Part shown: positions 1 to 9,022 of the stretch, piece after piece
Layout: every line of letters starts with the position of its first letter
Position numbering within the stretch: position 1 is the stretch's first letter
Assembly (NCBI GenBank): GCA_024398435.1
Contig: JAKSJD010000002.1
Coordinates: forward strand, 242,454-306,453
Source of the DNA: Bacteroidaceae bacterium
Lineage (GTDB): Bacteria > Bacteroidota > Bacteroidia > Bacteroidales > Bacteroidaceae
Length of the DNA: 64,000 nucleotides
Reading direction: 5' to 3'
Notes under the pieces: generated by a model
Seen by the model: only the letters and a program-made list of their open reading frames with translations
Told to the model about the DNA's origin: nothing
Database searches by the model: none
Made by a program: the position numbers and the translations under genes

Positions 1-1
1 G

Positions 2-238
2 GACGAAGACCTTCAGAAGGTGAAGGAATACATGCTCCGCAGCTACGAAGAGAGCGTGAAGCAGAATGGCTATTGGATAGGTGCAATCAACGAAAAGGTT
101 ATGTTCGACCGCGACTTCGTGACCGACTATAAGGCAACCGTAGAAGCCATCACGCCAGCCGATATCCAGCAAGTGGCAAAGGCAATCTTCAAGAGTGGCA
201 ACCGTCTCGAAATCGGTATGACAACTCCTGTCAAGTAA
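2..238 (+). CDS. M16-family zinc peptidase, C-terminal fragment
   Basis: Only the last 78 residues are inside the window; the reading frame is open from base 2 and ends at TAA 236-238. The fragment (DEDLQKVKEYMLRSYEES, a WIGAIN segment, then ITPADIQQVAKAIFKSGN and a final EIGMTTP) resembles the C-terminal lobe of insulinase or pitrilysin-like peptidases, where a helix reading 'ITPADIQQVAKAIF' precedes the last strand. The HxxEH zinc site would lie upstream, so it cannot be checked whether this is an active protease or an inactive partner subunit. A strong hairpin 33 nt downstream suggests it ends its transcript. Family assignment is fairly sure; specific function is not known. Confidence 0.75.
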   Translation, partial: DEDLQKVKEYMLRSYEESVKQNGYWIGAINEKVMFDRDFVTDYKATVEAITPADIQQVAKAIFKSGNRLEIGMTTPVK

Positions 239-270
239 GCAGCAATCCCTCTTACTTCCCATCTATAAGT

Positions 271-308
271 CCTTCCATCCACACATCCGTGGGTGGGAGG
301 ATTTTCTT
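271..308 (+). terminator. Rho-independent terminator after the M16 gene
   Basis: Twelve-base stem 271-282 with 289-300 (two G-U pairs), six-base loop, followed by ATTTTCTT. It suits the end of the rightward M16 transcript. The rest of the gap up to 518 holds only AT-rich DNA, a short AACTTTGAAC direct repeat near 354 and a TATA..ATAATGTGT motif at 488-511. Confidence 0.75.
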
Positions 309-487
309 GTATCATATTGATATTCAGCGAGTCAACAAGAAGACCCATCCAACTTTGAACCTGGAACTTTGAACTTTAAAAGCGTTTCAGCGTTTCACCT
401 ATATTTTAACACCTGCACTTTTATGATAGTCGACCAGTCATTATTAATAAATAGGCAGTACCCCACTGATGAGAGATACTGCCCCTG

Positions 488-511
488 TATATTATATATA
501 TAATAATGTGT
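488..511 (+). repeat. Dispersed TATATA-ATAATGTGT motif, copy 1
   Basis: An alternating AT run leading into ATAATGTGT (503-511). The same nine bases after an AT-rich run recur in other gaps at 18007, 27813, 28305, 29032, 30588 and 39550, and in reverse at 4384-4392. Function unknown; here it lies just beyond the 3' end of the CPBP gene. Confidence 0.5.
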
Positions 512-518
512 CGAGTGA

Positions 519-1355
519 TTAGATAGCCTTCCTGCGACGCCAATAGTAGATGAAGAAAGCAACCGAGAGGGTGATGCTAACTACCATGATGACATTTGTC
601 CATGCTTCGCTGCCAATCATCTCGGAATAAGTGATGTCGGGATTGTCGCTGTACTTTATCATCGTGTATACGGCAATGCTGTTGTTCAAGATGTGGCAGA
701 TGCAGCTTGGGATAATGCTGCCCGACTTTACATACATCATTCCGAGAGCCACGCCTATAAGCATTGCAAATGGCACTTGAGCTGGATTGATGTGTATAAG
801 GCCGAAAAGGAAAGACGAAACGAGGATGGCTACCCATGGTTTCACGCCTCTTGCAAGCATTCCGCCAATCATTCCGCTGCGGAACACATATTCCTCGGCT
901 ATAGGTCCTAATATGGCAATCGACAGCATTCCTACCACACTGCCGCTCATATCAGTCAATGTATCGGCCATAAGGTTTGGCAGGTTCAGCTTTTCTTCTA
1001 ATATACTTATGCCCTGAGCTCCGAGCAAAAGGAAGATACATACGAACAGAGCTATCTTCCAATCGCAACGCTTTGCATTGAGTTCGCCGAGAATATCGCG
1101 TTTAAGCGCTATCTTCACCACGATAATCATAAATATTGTGAGCAATGAAGAGAGCAGCAATGCATAGGAAACCACATCAGTATTTGTGCCCATGGCCATT
1201 CCTATTGCGTTAGGGTCGATATTGCCTGTCTTTGAATATTCGATTCCTGCATAGACAGCAGCTGCAACTACTCCGCAAGCCAATTGGCTCACTACGAAGA
1301 TAAACAGTGCCATTGCTACTTCAAGCACTGTGAAGAGTGTTTTTTTTTCTTTCAT
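519..1355 (-). CDS. CPBP-family intramembrane glutamic endopeptidase
   Basis: A 278-residue integral membrane protein with about seven hydrophobic segments. The family signature is visible: EEYVFR, the EExxxR motif at residues 154-159 with the predicted catalytic Glu pair, and a FGLIHINP segment with His188 and Asn190, the conserved second motif of CAAX-type (CPBP/Abi) proteases. Eukaryotic relatives (Rce1) cleave prenylated proteins; bacterial members act in bacteriocin maturation or self-immunity or have unknown substrates. No bacteriocin or immunity gene is next to it, so no substrate can be proposed. It is read leftward, 53 nt after murI, a gap holding a 17-bp direct repeat (AGTTATAAAAGTTCAAA, two copies), and may be the last gene of the dtd-deoC-ompH-murI run. 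Confidence 0.85.
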   Translation of the reverse strand: MKEKKTLFTVLEVAMALFIFVVSQLACGVVAAAVYAGIEYSKTGNIDPNAIGMAMGTNTDVVSYALLLSSLLTIFMIIVVKIALKRDILGELNAKRCDWKIALFVCIFLLLGAQGISILEEKLNLPNLMADTLTDMSGSVVGMLSIAILGPIAEEYVFRSGMIGGMLARGVKPWVAILVSSFLFGLIHINPAQVPFAMLIGVALGMMYVKSGSIIPSCICHILNNSIAVYTMIKYSDNPDITYSEMIGSEAWTNVIMVVSITLSVAFFIYYWRRRKAI

Positions 1356-1408
1356 TATTGTTAGGGGTTAAGAGTTATAAAAGTTCAAAAGTTATAAGAG
1401 TTCAAAAG

Positions 1409-2242
1409 TTAGAGGCGGACGACTTCCCCGATTTCCTCACTGAGGAATGTTGAGGCATTTTCGCGGAAGCGGTCGGGTGATTCGGATGTGAAATAACTGC
1501 AAGTTCCGCCCTTTGTCAGTCGGCTTTCCATCTCAGGATGGCGAAGGAGATAATCGGCCAAGCGGTCGGCTACGAATTGTCCCTGAGTGAGAATCTCAAT
1601 GCCTTCAGGGCAATATTTGCGAATCTTCTCAAGAAGCAGAGGATAGTGGGTGCAACCGAGGATGATGGTGTCGATGAGGGGGTCGGTGTGGAGCAATGTG
1701 TTGATGCGTTCCTCAACGAACCAGTCGGCACTTGGCTTGTCGTATTCGCCATTCTCCACCAACGGAACCCACATAGGGCAGGCAAGTCCTGTAACCACCG
1801 ATTCGGGCATGAGTTTGTGAATCTCAATGTCGTATGATTCCGACTTTATCGTACCTTCGGTTGCAAGGATGCCGATGTGCCCATTCTTGGTGACCGAACC
1901 CACGATTTCAGCCGTCGGACGAATCACTCCAAGTACTCGGTTGTCGGGGCATTCCGAGGCAATGTAAGTTTGCTGAATGGTTCGCAATGCCTTTGCTGAA
2001 GCTGTGTTGCATCCGAGAATGATGAGTGGGCAGCCAAGGGAGAAGAGCTTCTTCACGGCTTCGAGAGTGTACTCATACACCACATCGAACGAACGAGTGC
2101 CATAAGGAGCGCGGGCATTGTCGCCGAAATAGACATAGTCGTACTGAGGCATTACCTTCCTTATGCTGTTGAGGATGGTAAGACCTCCGTAGCCAGAGTC
2201 GAACACTCCGATTGCTGATGCCTTCATTGATTCCGTGTTCAC
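1409..2242 (-). CDS. murI: Glutamate racemase
   Basis: MurI interconverts L- and D-glutamate in the cytoplasm, supplying D-Glu for the second position of the peptidoglycan stem peptide. The 277-residue product has the N-terminal IGVFDSGYGGLTIL signature and both catalytic cysteines in their usual motifs: LGCNTASA (Cys78) and LGCTHYP (Cys197). Length is normal for the family. The start at MNTESMKASAIGVFDSG could also be Met6, five residues before the conserved core; nothing visible decides. It follows ompH by 12 nt in the same direction, and MurI next to OmpH/Skp-like genes is a frequent arrangement in Bacteroidetes. The product feeds MurD, encoded at 43881-45212. Confidence 0.95.
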   Translation of the reverse strand: MNTESMKASAIGVFDSGYGGLTILNSIRKVMPQYDYVYFGDNARAPYGTRSFDVVYEYTLEAVKKLFSLGCPLIILGCNTASAKALRTIQQTYIASECPDNRVLGVIRPTAEIVGSVTKNGHIGILATEGTIKSESYDIEIHKLMPESVVTGLACPMWVPLVENGEYDKPSADWFVEERINTLLHTDPLIDTIILGCTHYPLLLEKIRKYCPEGIEILTQGQFVADRLADYLLRHPEMESRLTKGGTCSYFTSESPDRFRENASTFLSEEIGEVVRL

Positions 2243-2254
2243 GTCAGATTCGCT

Positions 2255-2836
2255 TTATTTACCTACACTTTCGATTACTTCGGCAGTGATGTTCTCGCCC
2301 ATATTTCCGTTTACGTATGGGCAGTTGTTGTCGTCGGTATTGAGCACGAATGCAAGTCCTTTCTGACGGGCAACCTTTGCAATTGCTTCGTTCAGTTGCT
2401 TGTTTACGGGAAGCATGAGTTCGGCCTCTGCATTCGTAAGCAATCTTTGAGTTTCGTCCTTGAATGCAAGAGTTTGTTCTAGCAGTTGCTGCAGTTCCTT
2501 CTGACGCTTGAGGAGAATATTTTCAGGGAACGATTTCTGTCCGTCAACATATTCTTCAAACAGCTTGCTGAATTCCTGTTCTGAGCGGTCGAGTTCCTGC
2601 TTGTAAGTGGTCTTCAATTGTTCAAGACTCTTTTGTGCATCAGCATAGAGAGGCATCTGCTTCAAAGCTTCGCCGTAGCTGAGATAGCCGAAGAGAATGT
2701 GATTTGCAGTTACCGCAACATTTGTTTGAACTGGAGATACTGAATCGTTGGCTGTGGTTTCGGTTTGAGCCGAAACTGCAACAGGGGAGAGCAGCAAGGC
2801 CACTGCCAATGAAACGGATTTAATGATTTTTGTCAT
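2255..2836 (-). CDS. OmpH/Skp-family periplasmic chaperone
   Basis: The 193-residue product starts MTKIIKSVSLAVALLLSP, a signal peptide ending near AVSAQ, so I take the ATG at 2836 although the frame stays open further upstream inside deoC. The mature part is mostly long helices (YKQELDRSEQEFSKLFEEY, KRQKELQQLLEQTLAFK) and ends in the compact QKGLAFVLNTDDNN segment typical of OmpH. Skp proteins trimerise and hold unfolded outer-membrane proteins in the periplasm for the BAM complex. It lies between deoC (14 nt upstream) and murI (12 nt downstream), probably in one transcript. Family assignment is sure; trimer formation is inferred from relatives. Confidence 0.88.
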   Translation of the reverse strand: MTKIIKSVSLAVALLLSPVAVSAQTETTANDSVSPVQTNVAVTANHILFGYLSYGEALKQMPLYADAQKSLEQLKTTYKQELDRSEQEFSKLFEEYVDGQKSFPENILLKRQKELQQLLEQTLAFKDETQRLLTNAEAELMLPVNKQLNEAIAKVARQKGLAFVLNTDDNNCPYVNGNMGENITAEVIESVGK

Positions 2837-2850
2837 ATTATTTGTCTTAT

Positions 2851-3792
2851 TTAAAAGAACTTTGTTTCTTCGCCCAAGATGTCGCTCAGCAACTTGTTTG
2901 CAAGGCTGCTTGTGCCGAGGCGGAGCATCTGATTTGTGAGCCATTTCTCGCCAAGCACTTCCTTCACGATGGTGTAGTAAGTGAGGGCATCTTCCACTGT
3001 CTTCATGCCGCCGGCAGGCTTGAAACCAATCTGAATACCAGTTTGTTCGTAGTATTCCTTGATTGCCTGACACATAACGTAAGCCGCCTCTGGAGTGGCT
3101 GCTGGTTCGAGTTTCCCTGTGGAAGTCTTGATGTAGTCGGCACCTGCATACATTGCAAGGATAGAAGCTTTCTTGATGTTGCTGGCAGTCTTGAGGCAAC
3201 CTGTTTCGAGGATTACCTTCAACTTCTTGTCGCCACAAACCGACTTGATTTCACTGATTTCGTCGGCGACGGTTTCATAGTCGCCTGCAAGGAACTTGCC
3301 AACCGACTGAACGATGTCGATTTCTGTAGCTCCGTCGTGGATAGCCATTGCAGTTTCAGCTATCTTTACTTCTATAAACGATTGTGAAGAAGGGAAGCAA
3401 GCCGAAACGCAGGCAATCTCCACATCCTCGTTTTCGAGAGTGTCGTGGCAAATGGCTGCATAGCAAGGGTACACACACACTGTGGCAACGTGTCCAAGTT
3501 CGGGATAAACATCATCAAACTTGTTGACTTTCTCCACGAAGCGCATCACGCTTTCTTCAGAGTCGTCGGTCTTTAAAGTGGTGAGTTCCACACTGTTGAG
3601 GAGGAATTTCTTCACAGCCACAGTGTTGTTTTCCTCTCTGTGTTTAGCCAGGAGGTTAGCCACTTCTTTCTTCACTTGCTCATCGTCGAGGTTGAGCTGA
3701 TACTTGCCGAATGCCTGTTCTACCTTACTTACAATATGTTCGTGGTCGTGGTGTTCGCATCCGCATCCACATTCATGATCATGTTCCATCAT
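2851..3792 (-). CDS. deoC: Deoxyribose-phosphate aldolase with a His/Cys-rich N-terminus
   Basis: DeoC splits 2-deoxy-D-ribose 5-phosphate into glyceraldehyde 3-phosphate and acetaldehyde in deoxynucleoside salvage. The Schiff-base lysine is in YIKTSTGKL (Lys222) and the second active-site lysine in GFKPAGGM (Lys258); the EIDIV segment carries the conserved Asp. At 313 residues it is longer than the roughly 250-260 of E. coli DeoC. The extra N-terminus begins MMEHDHECGCGCEHHDHEH, with six His and three Cys in about 20 residues, which looks able to bind metal. The start may be Met1 or Met2; no ribosome-binding site distinguishes them. It sits 17 nt after dtd in a leftward run with ompH and murI. 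Confidence 0.93.
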   Translation of the reverse strand: MMEHDHECGCGCEHHDHEHIVSKVEQAFGKYQLNLDDEQVKKEVANLLAKHREENNTVAVKKFLLNSVELTTLKTDDSEESVMRFVEKVNKFDDVYPELGHVATVCVYPCYAAICHDTLENEDVEIACVSACFPSSQSFIEVKIAETAMAIHDGATEIDIVQSVGKFLAGDYETVADEISEIKSVCGDKKLKVILETGCLKTASNIKKASILAMYAGADYIKTSTGKLEPAATPEAAYVMCQAIKEYYEQTGIQIGFKPAGGMKTVEDALTYYTIVKEVLGEKWLTNQMLRLGTSSLANKLLSDILGEETKFF

Positions 3793-3809
3793 AATTATAT
3801 ATTTTTATC

Positions 3810-4265
3810 TTATTCCTTATTCTTTGTGTCCATGCAGATTGTGACAGGGCCGTCGTTCGTGAGAGCCACCTTCATATCGGCTCCGAATCTGCCCGTCTTT
3901 ACACGGTTATCGCCCACCAAATCATTGAGTTCTCCGCAGAATCTCTCATAGAGAGGTACTGTGATTTCGTGGTGTCCGGCACGTAGGTAACTTGGTCGGT
4001 TGCCTTTCTTGTAGGAAGCCCAAAGCGTGAACTGACTGACTATCAGGATTTCGCCTCCGACATCCATCAGCGAACGGTTCATCACCCCCTGCTCGTCGTC
4101 GAAAATCCGAAGGTTTACAATCTTGCTTGCCAGCCATTTTATGTCTTCTTCTCCGTCGGCTTCTTCGCAACCTACAAGTACCAACAAACCCTTGCCGATG
4201 CGTGAGTATTCATTGCCGTCGATTCCGACAGATGCTTCGCTAACGCGTTGAATCACTACTCTCAT
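3810..4265 (-). CDS. dtd: D-aminoacyl-tRNA deacylase
   Basis: Dtd removes D-amino acids (and misattached glycine) from tRNA. The 151-residue product starts MRVVIQRVSEASVGIDG, the normal N-terminus of the family, so the ATG at 4265 is preferred over an in-frame upstream ATG that would add an unrelated 23-residue hydrophobic stretch. The two signature motifs are intact: SQFTLWASYKKGNRPS in the middle and the C-terminal NDGPVT. It is the first gene of a leftward run dtd-deoC-ompH-murI with gaps of 12-17 nt. The region upstream is shared with the oppositely directed GH5-GH43 gene. Confidence 0.93.
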   Translation of the reverse strand: MRVVIQRVSEASVGIDGNEYSRIGKGLLVLVGCEEADGEEDIKWLASKIVNLRIFDDEQGVMNRSLMDVGGEILIVSQFTLWASYKKGNRPSYLRAGHHEITVPLYERFCGELNDLVGDNRVKTGRFGADMKVALTNDGPVTICMDTKNKE

Positions 4266-4413
4266 GCTGCAAAAGTACAAAATAATTGGGAGAAGACAAA
4301 AGAAAAGAAGTAAAATTGATTGTAATCGATTCATTTTGCAGAAAAATCGGCTTAAATAAAAACTATTTATTATTATTTTTCCTACACATTATATTTTTAT
4401 ATAAAGATTTTTG

Positions 4414-4421
4414 TATATTTG
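4414..4421 (+). promoter_or_regulatory. Bacteroidetes -7 box upstream of the GH5-GH43 gene
   Basis: TATATTTG matches the -7 consensus TAnnTTTG, 32 nt before the first candidate ATG. No TTTG is seen at the expected -33 distance. Just upstream, 4384-4402 carries the ATAATGTGT motif in reverse orientation next to an AT-rich run. Confidence 0.6.
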
Positions 4422-4453
4422 CAACCGATAATCAACATTCACATCAATAACTT

Positions 4454-7400
4454 ATGCTTATGAAAAAGAATCTACTTATTCTGGCACTCTTTGCTTTCTC
4501 AATGGTGCAGGGTATGGCTCAAAAGACATTTGGCAATATTCCTGACCTCCATGTTGAAGGCAAATGGCTTGTCGACGAACACGGCAACAAAGTAGTGCTC
4601 CACGGAGTCATGGACACTCCGAGCCCTTGGTTCAACAACAACCGTTGGGGCGGAAGTTGTAATGACAACACCACAAGTGCGTGTGTTACCTATTTCAACA
4701 CACTCTTCGACGGATTGGCAAACCCTTCAAAGGGAACTTATGCCAATGTATTCCGTCTTCACCTCGACTGCTGTTGGACAAACAACAATTCAGTCAACTA
4801 CAGTTATGTAAACGACAAGGGCGACACAATCAAGGTTGGAAAAACTGGTGACGGCGAAGCCGACATTCAGCATTTCGACAAAACACGACTGACAAAGTAC
4901 TTGAAATCAGTTTACACCCGAATCGCCCAGAAGGCAATGGCTCACGGTATGTATGTCGTAATGCGTCCACCTGGAGTATGCCCTGGCCAAATCACCGTTG
5001 GTGGCGACTACCAGCATTATCTTATGGACGTTTGGGACATCGTGACAAAGAACGATACAGTGCTCAAATATCCTGGTCAGATTTCTATCGAGTTGGCAAA
5101 CGAACCAGTTGACATCCTCGATGCAAAGGGAGGCAACAAGAACAGCGGCCCTACAATGCACGACTTCTTCCAACCAATCGTTGACAAGATTCGTGCCAAT
5201 GGCTTCACTGGTATTATTTGGGTGCCAGGAGGTATTTGGCAGCAGGAATACAAGGGATATGCAACCAACCCAATCACTGGCTACAACATCGGTTATGCAG
5301 TACATGACTATGTAGGATGGTTCAATACAAGCGACTCACACTACGACACCAATGCCACAATCAGTGCATTCCAAGGTTCGGTGCCAGTAGTCAACACCAA
5401 CCCAATCATCATCACCGAGGTTGACTGGAGTCCTGAAAGCAAGTCGAACGGCCACTACAACGAATCGGGCACATGGGTAGCAGGTAACTACGGAACATGG
5501 GCAACTGGTTCGACAAGCAAGTGGGGTAAGGCCTATAAGGGCATGCTCGACCACTTCGGCAACATCAGTATGACACTTTCCGGAACTGCTTGTTATATCG
5601 ATATCGACAAGTGGCGCAACAACAAGATTCTTCAGCCAGCATTCCTCGATGCAATGAAGAAGGACGGTTTCGAAGATGCTTATGAGGCATCAAGCGGTGC
5701 TTGCTGGATTTGGTATAAGGACTATGCCGCCGACAATACACGTCGTCCATACATGGCCGAAACCCGCAAATGGTCGGCCGACCAAGGAAACGGCACATAC
5801 ATCAACCCAATCATCAATGCCGACTTCCCTGACCCAGACGTTATCCGAGTGAACGACACTTACTACATGGTCAGCACCACTATGTACCTCTTCCCAGGAG
5901 CAACTATCCTGAAGTCAAAGGACCTCGTCAACTGGGAATACTGCTCTAATCCTCTTCAGAAAATCAACGATACTGACAACTACAACCTCAAGAACGGTCT
6001 TAACCACTATGCACAGGGACAGTGGGCAGCTTCACTCAACTATTCAAAGGGCAAGTTCTATCTTTACTTCATTTCTTATGGAAAGGAAGATGAGGGCAAG
6101 AACATCCTCCTTACAACTACTGACCCTGAAGGAACTTGGGACATGCAGTACTGGCCAGAACACTATTATGACAGTGGTTGGCTCTTCGACGATGGTCCTG
6201 ACGGCGACGGCTATGTTTATGTAGCTTGTGGTATTGGTGATATCTATGTGAACAAACTCGATGCAAAGAGCCTCAAGAAGCTCTCAAGCACAAAGGTTCT
6301 CAGCCACGATACAAAGGATTACTACAACTCAATGGAAGGTAGCCACATGTACCACATCGGTGACTTCTACTACCTCTATCTCACAACTGGCGGCTATTAT
6401 CGCGGTCAGCAGATTTGGAGAAGTAAGAATCCTATGGGACCTTACGAAGAGTGCCCTTACATGGTATTCGAGAATCAGGCAATCCATCAGGGAGCACTCG
6501 TCGAAACTCAGACAGGCGAATGGTGGACAATCCTCTTCAAGGATGCAGGTTCAATCGGTCGTGTGCCTTATCTTGAGCCAGTTACATGGACAGACGGTTG
6601 GCCAGTGATCGGAAACAAGGGAATCGACGTGAGCAAGAATAAGCGAGCTTACAAGAAACCAAACGTAGGACAGTCTTATCCTCGCACTTATCTCCCAACC
6701 AACGATACATTCACCGACCCAGAACTCGGAAAGCAGTGGGAATGGAACCACAATCCAGACAACACAGCATGGAGCCTCTATGAGAAGCCAGGTTTCCTCC
6801 GTCTCCACACAGCATCAGTTGCCAACTCACTCGACAAGGCTCGCAACAGCCTTACACAGCGTATCTTCGGTTACAGTCCTGAAGGAACACTTGCAACTCG
6901 CCAATACACATCTTACGGTACAATCAAGATGGCCATCAACAATATGATTGAAGGCGATGTGGCAGGTCTTGCAGTATTCCAGGAACCAATGTCATACATC
7001 GGTGTGAAGGTAATCGACGGCAAGAAGCATCTCTACAGCCAGAAGCAAGATAAGATTGGTGGCACTCCAACAGAAATCATCGGCGACGTAATCGAAGCCG
7101 ACACAATCTATCTCCGTGCAAAGGTCAACTTCGGAAGCAACAAGTGTGTATATGCTTACAGCTTGGACAACCAGAAGTACACTTCATTCGGCTATGATAT
7201 GACCATGCAGTTCACCCTCGGCGCATTCGTGGGCAACCGCTTCTATATCTTCAACTACGGAACAAAGCAGCTCGGCGGATTTGTTGATATCGACTGGTTC
7301 TCAACAGAGCCTGTATTCGCAGAAGAATGGTTCTATGGCCCAGGCGTACTCAACTCATTCACAGAGGCTGACCTCACAATGGTTGACCTCCAGCTCGCTA

Positions 7401-8200
7401 CTACCAACTACTCAATGACTCCATCAAGTGCAATTCAGCTCAAGATTATGTGCACTTCAGAATCAGGTGTAGAATCCAACGTAGCAGCCAACTGTACATA
7501 CGAAGTTAGCAACCCAGAAGTAGCAGGAGTATCAGGCGGACGAATCGTATCTGTATCAGAAGGTACAACCGACATCACAGCTACTTACACCGACCCATTC
7601 GGCAACAGCCGCAGCGTAAGCTTCACAGTCAATGTCACTTACTTCCCACTCACAGCCGATGCATTCAATCCATCACTCTTGGGAGCAGGTAAGTTCATCG
7701 AGAAGACAAAGGCAGTGACTACAGCTAAGAACGGATTGGGTGGTTGGACATATACAAATGGTCTCGACCTCTCAGCTTACAACTACCTCGTAGTGAAGCT
7801 CCGCATCGCATCTTCTACAAAGCCTGAGTTCCGCATCTACGACAATCCAGACGCAAGCGGAGAATGCTTCGCGCAGAAGTTCGGTAGCTCAAAGATGATT
7901 GCAATCGACCTCAAGAACATGACCACAGCCAGCGGAAAGAAAGTTGACCCTTCAAAGATTTACATTGCAGGTCTTTCTTCAAACGGAAGCGGTTCTGTCT
8001 ATTTCGATGAAATCTTCCTCAGCATGGACGGCGAAACTAACGCAATCGAAGACATCATAAGCGACAACGCAATCTTCACAAAGGAAGAAATCTTCGACAT
8101 CAACGGCCGCAGAATCAGTCAGATGCAGCGTGGTATCAACGTAATCCGTCAGACACGCAGCGACGGTTCAGTCACTACGAAGAAGGTGTTCGTAAAGTAA
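4454..8200 (+). CDS. Secreted bifunctional glycoside hydrolase GH5-GH43
   Basis: 1248 residues. Order: signal peptide (1 to about 22, ending GMAQ); GH5 (beta/alpha)8 domain, about 28-440, with acid/base Glu217 in LANEP and nucleophile Glu322 in IITEVDW; GH43 five-bladed propeller, about 450-740, with Asp460 in FPDPD, Asp579 or Asp580 in LFDDGPDG and Glu628 in MEGSH; a C-terminal sandwich of the GH43_C2 type (TFTDPELGKQWEWNHNP); a Big-like domain near 980-1060; a further beta domain; and a tail (DINGRRISQMQRGINV..KKVFVK) like type IX secretion sorting domains. All catalytic residues are present, so both halves should be active. Probable role: endo-cleavage of xylan or a related glucan plus removal of arabinofuranosyl or xylosyl units; exact specificity is not visible. 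The start may be Met1 or Met3. Confidence 0.9.
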   Translation: MLMKKNLLILALFAFSMVQGMAQKTFGNIPDLHVEGKWLVDEHGNKVVLHGVMDTPSPWFNNNRWGGSCNDNTTSACVTYFNTLFDGLANPSKGTYANVFRLHLDCCWTNNNSVNYSYVNDKGDTIKVGKTGDGEADIQHFDKTRLTKYLKSVYTRIAQKAMAHGMYVVMRPPGVCPGQITVGGDYQHYLMDVWDIVTKNDTVLKYPGQISIELANEPVDILDAKGGNKNSGPTMHDFFQPIVDKIRANGFTGIIWVPGGIWQQEYKGYATNPITGYNIGYAVHDYVGWFNTSDSHYDTNATISAFQGSVPVVNTNPIIITEVDWSPESKSNGHYNESGTWVAGNYGTWATGSTSKWGKAYKGMLDHFGNISMTLSGTACYIDIDKWRNNKILQPAFLDAMKKDGFEDAYEASSGACWIWYKDYAADNTRRPYMAETRKWSADQGNGTYINPIINADFPDPDVIRVNDTYYMVSTTMYLFPGATILKSKDLVNWEYCSNPLQKINDTDNYNLKNGLNHYAQGQWAASLNYSKGKFYLYFISYGKEDEGKNILLTTTDPEGTWDMQYWPEHYYDSGWLFDDGPDGDGYVYVACGIGDIYVNKLDAKSLKKLSSTKVLSHDTKDYYNSMEGSHMYHIGDFYYLYLTTGGYYRGQQIWRSKNPMGPYEECPYMVFENQAIHQGALVETQTGEWWTILFKDAGSIGRVPYLEPVTWTDGWPVIGNKGIDVSKNKRAYKKPNVGQSYPRTYLPTNDTFTDPELGKQWEWNHNPDNTAWSLYEKPGFLRLHTASVANSLDKARNSLTQRIFGYSPEGTLATRQYTSYGTIKMAINNMIEGDVAGLAVFQEPMSYIGVKVIDGKKHLYSQKQDKIGGTPTEIIGDVIEADTIYLRAKVNFGSNKCVYAYSLDNQKYTSFGYDMTMQFTLGAFVGNRFYIFNYGTKQLGGFVDIDWFSTEPVFAEEWFYGPGVLNSFTEADLTMVDLQLATTNYSMTPSSAIQLKIMCTSESGVESNVAANCTYEVSNPEVAGVSGGRIVSVSEGTTDITATYTDPFGNSRSVSFTVNVTYFPLTADAFNPSLLGAGKFIEKTKAVTTAKNGLGGWTYTNGLDLSAYNYLVVKLRIASSTKPEFRIYDNPDASGECFAQKFGSSKMIAIDLKNMTTASGKKVDPSKIYIAGLSSNGSGSVYFDEIFLSMDGETNAIEDIISDNAIFTKEEIFDINGRRISQMQRGINVIRQTRSDGSVTTKKVFVK

Positions 8201-8205
8201 TTTAG

Positions 8206-9018
8206 ATGCAGGTTTACATACTCATCGACAACAATCTCAGCGACAAGCCACACGTTCAGAGCGAACATGGCTTGTCGCTTCTTATCCATACAGGCGGAAA
8301 GAGTTTCCTGATGGATGCAGGGCTCACTGGGCAGGCATTCGCCAATGCCGCCCACCTCGGCCTTGATGTCCATTCCCTTTCAGCCATCATTCTATCCCAC
8401 GGCCACAACGACCACTGCGGCGGCCTTCTCCCCTTTATTCAAGCCAATCCGTCAGTGGCCATCTATGCATCCGACCACATCCTTCATCGTAGCTATTCGT
8501 CCACACGCCACGGCCATCTCCATGATATTTCGGCTTCCGACGAGCTGATGGAAGAAGTGGCAAGGCGAATCGTCGATGTCGACACATCCATCCCTCTTGC
8601 CCCAAACGCAATGGCAGTAAGATGCCGCGATTATGGTTTCAGCCGTCCGTCGGGCAACAAATATCTCCAAGCTGATTCCCGTCCCTACATGGCCGACGAT
8701 GAAGTGGTTTTGGCCCTGAGAGGCGAGGAAGGACTGACAGTGGTAAGTCCGTGCAGTCATGGGGGAATGCTGAATATCATCCGTTCGTGCATGGAAGCAA
8801 CGGGGGAGAACCATGTGAGCCGATTCATAGGCGGATTACACTTGCTTGATGAAGAATCGGAACATGACGACATTCCATTGCTATGCAGCCAACTTCTAGC
8901 TATGTGTCCCGACATTCAGTTGTTCACGGGTCATTGCACAGGTTCCACCTCCTGTAAGCTACTTTCCGATTCTCTCGGTCCTCGTTTTCATCTTTTCCAT
9001 TCTGGAGCAACTATATAA
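8206..9018 (+). CDS. Metallo-beta-lactamase-fold hydrolase
   Basis: A 270-residue cytoplasmic protein (no signal peptide) with the zinc motif HGHNDH in ILSHGHNDHCGG near residues 65-73, a later metal ligand in SPCSHGG and another in FTGHCTG. The opening segment (SEHGLSLLIHTGGKSFLMDAG) is like the subgroup that includes archaeal MJ0301-type proteins, annotated as dihydropterin ribofuranosylaminobenzene phosphate synthases. That name should not be carried over, because bacterial members have unknown substrates. It begins 5 nt after the stop of the GH5-GH43 gene, so the two are probably co-transcribed, an unexpected pairing of a cytoplasmic hydrolase with a secreted enzyme. Codon use is less biased than in the GH gene. 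Confidence 0.82.
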   Translation: MQVYILIDNNLSDKPHVQSEHGLSLLIHTGGKSFLMDAGLTGQAFANAAHLGLDVHSLSAIILSHGHNDHCGGLLPFIQANPSVAIYASDHILHRSYSSTRHGHLHDISASDELMEEVARRIVDVDTSIPLAPNAMAVRCRDYGFSRPSGNKYLQADSRPYMADDEVVLALRGEEGLTVVSPCSHGGMLNIIRSCMEATGENHVSRFIGGLHLLDEESEHDDIPLLCSQLLAMCPDIQLFTGHCTGSTSCKLLSDSLGPRFHLFHSGATI

Positions 9019-9022
9019 TTTT

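Noticed and set aside
1409-4265. Toxin-antitoxin or phage genes among the small genes at the left end
   Set aside because: All are housekeeping genes (dtd, deoC, ompH, murI) with intact signature motifs.
5077-8373. Antisense and out-of-frame open frames in the GH5-GH43 gene
   Set aside because: Shadows of a long, codon-biased gene, without start context or domains.
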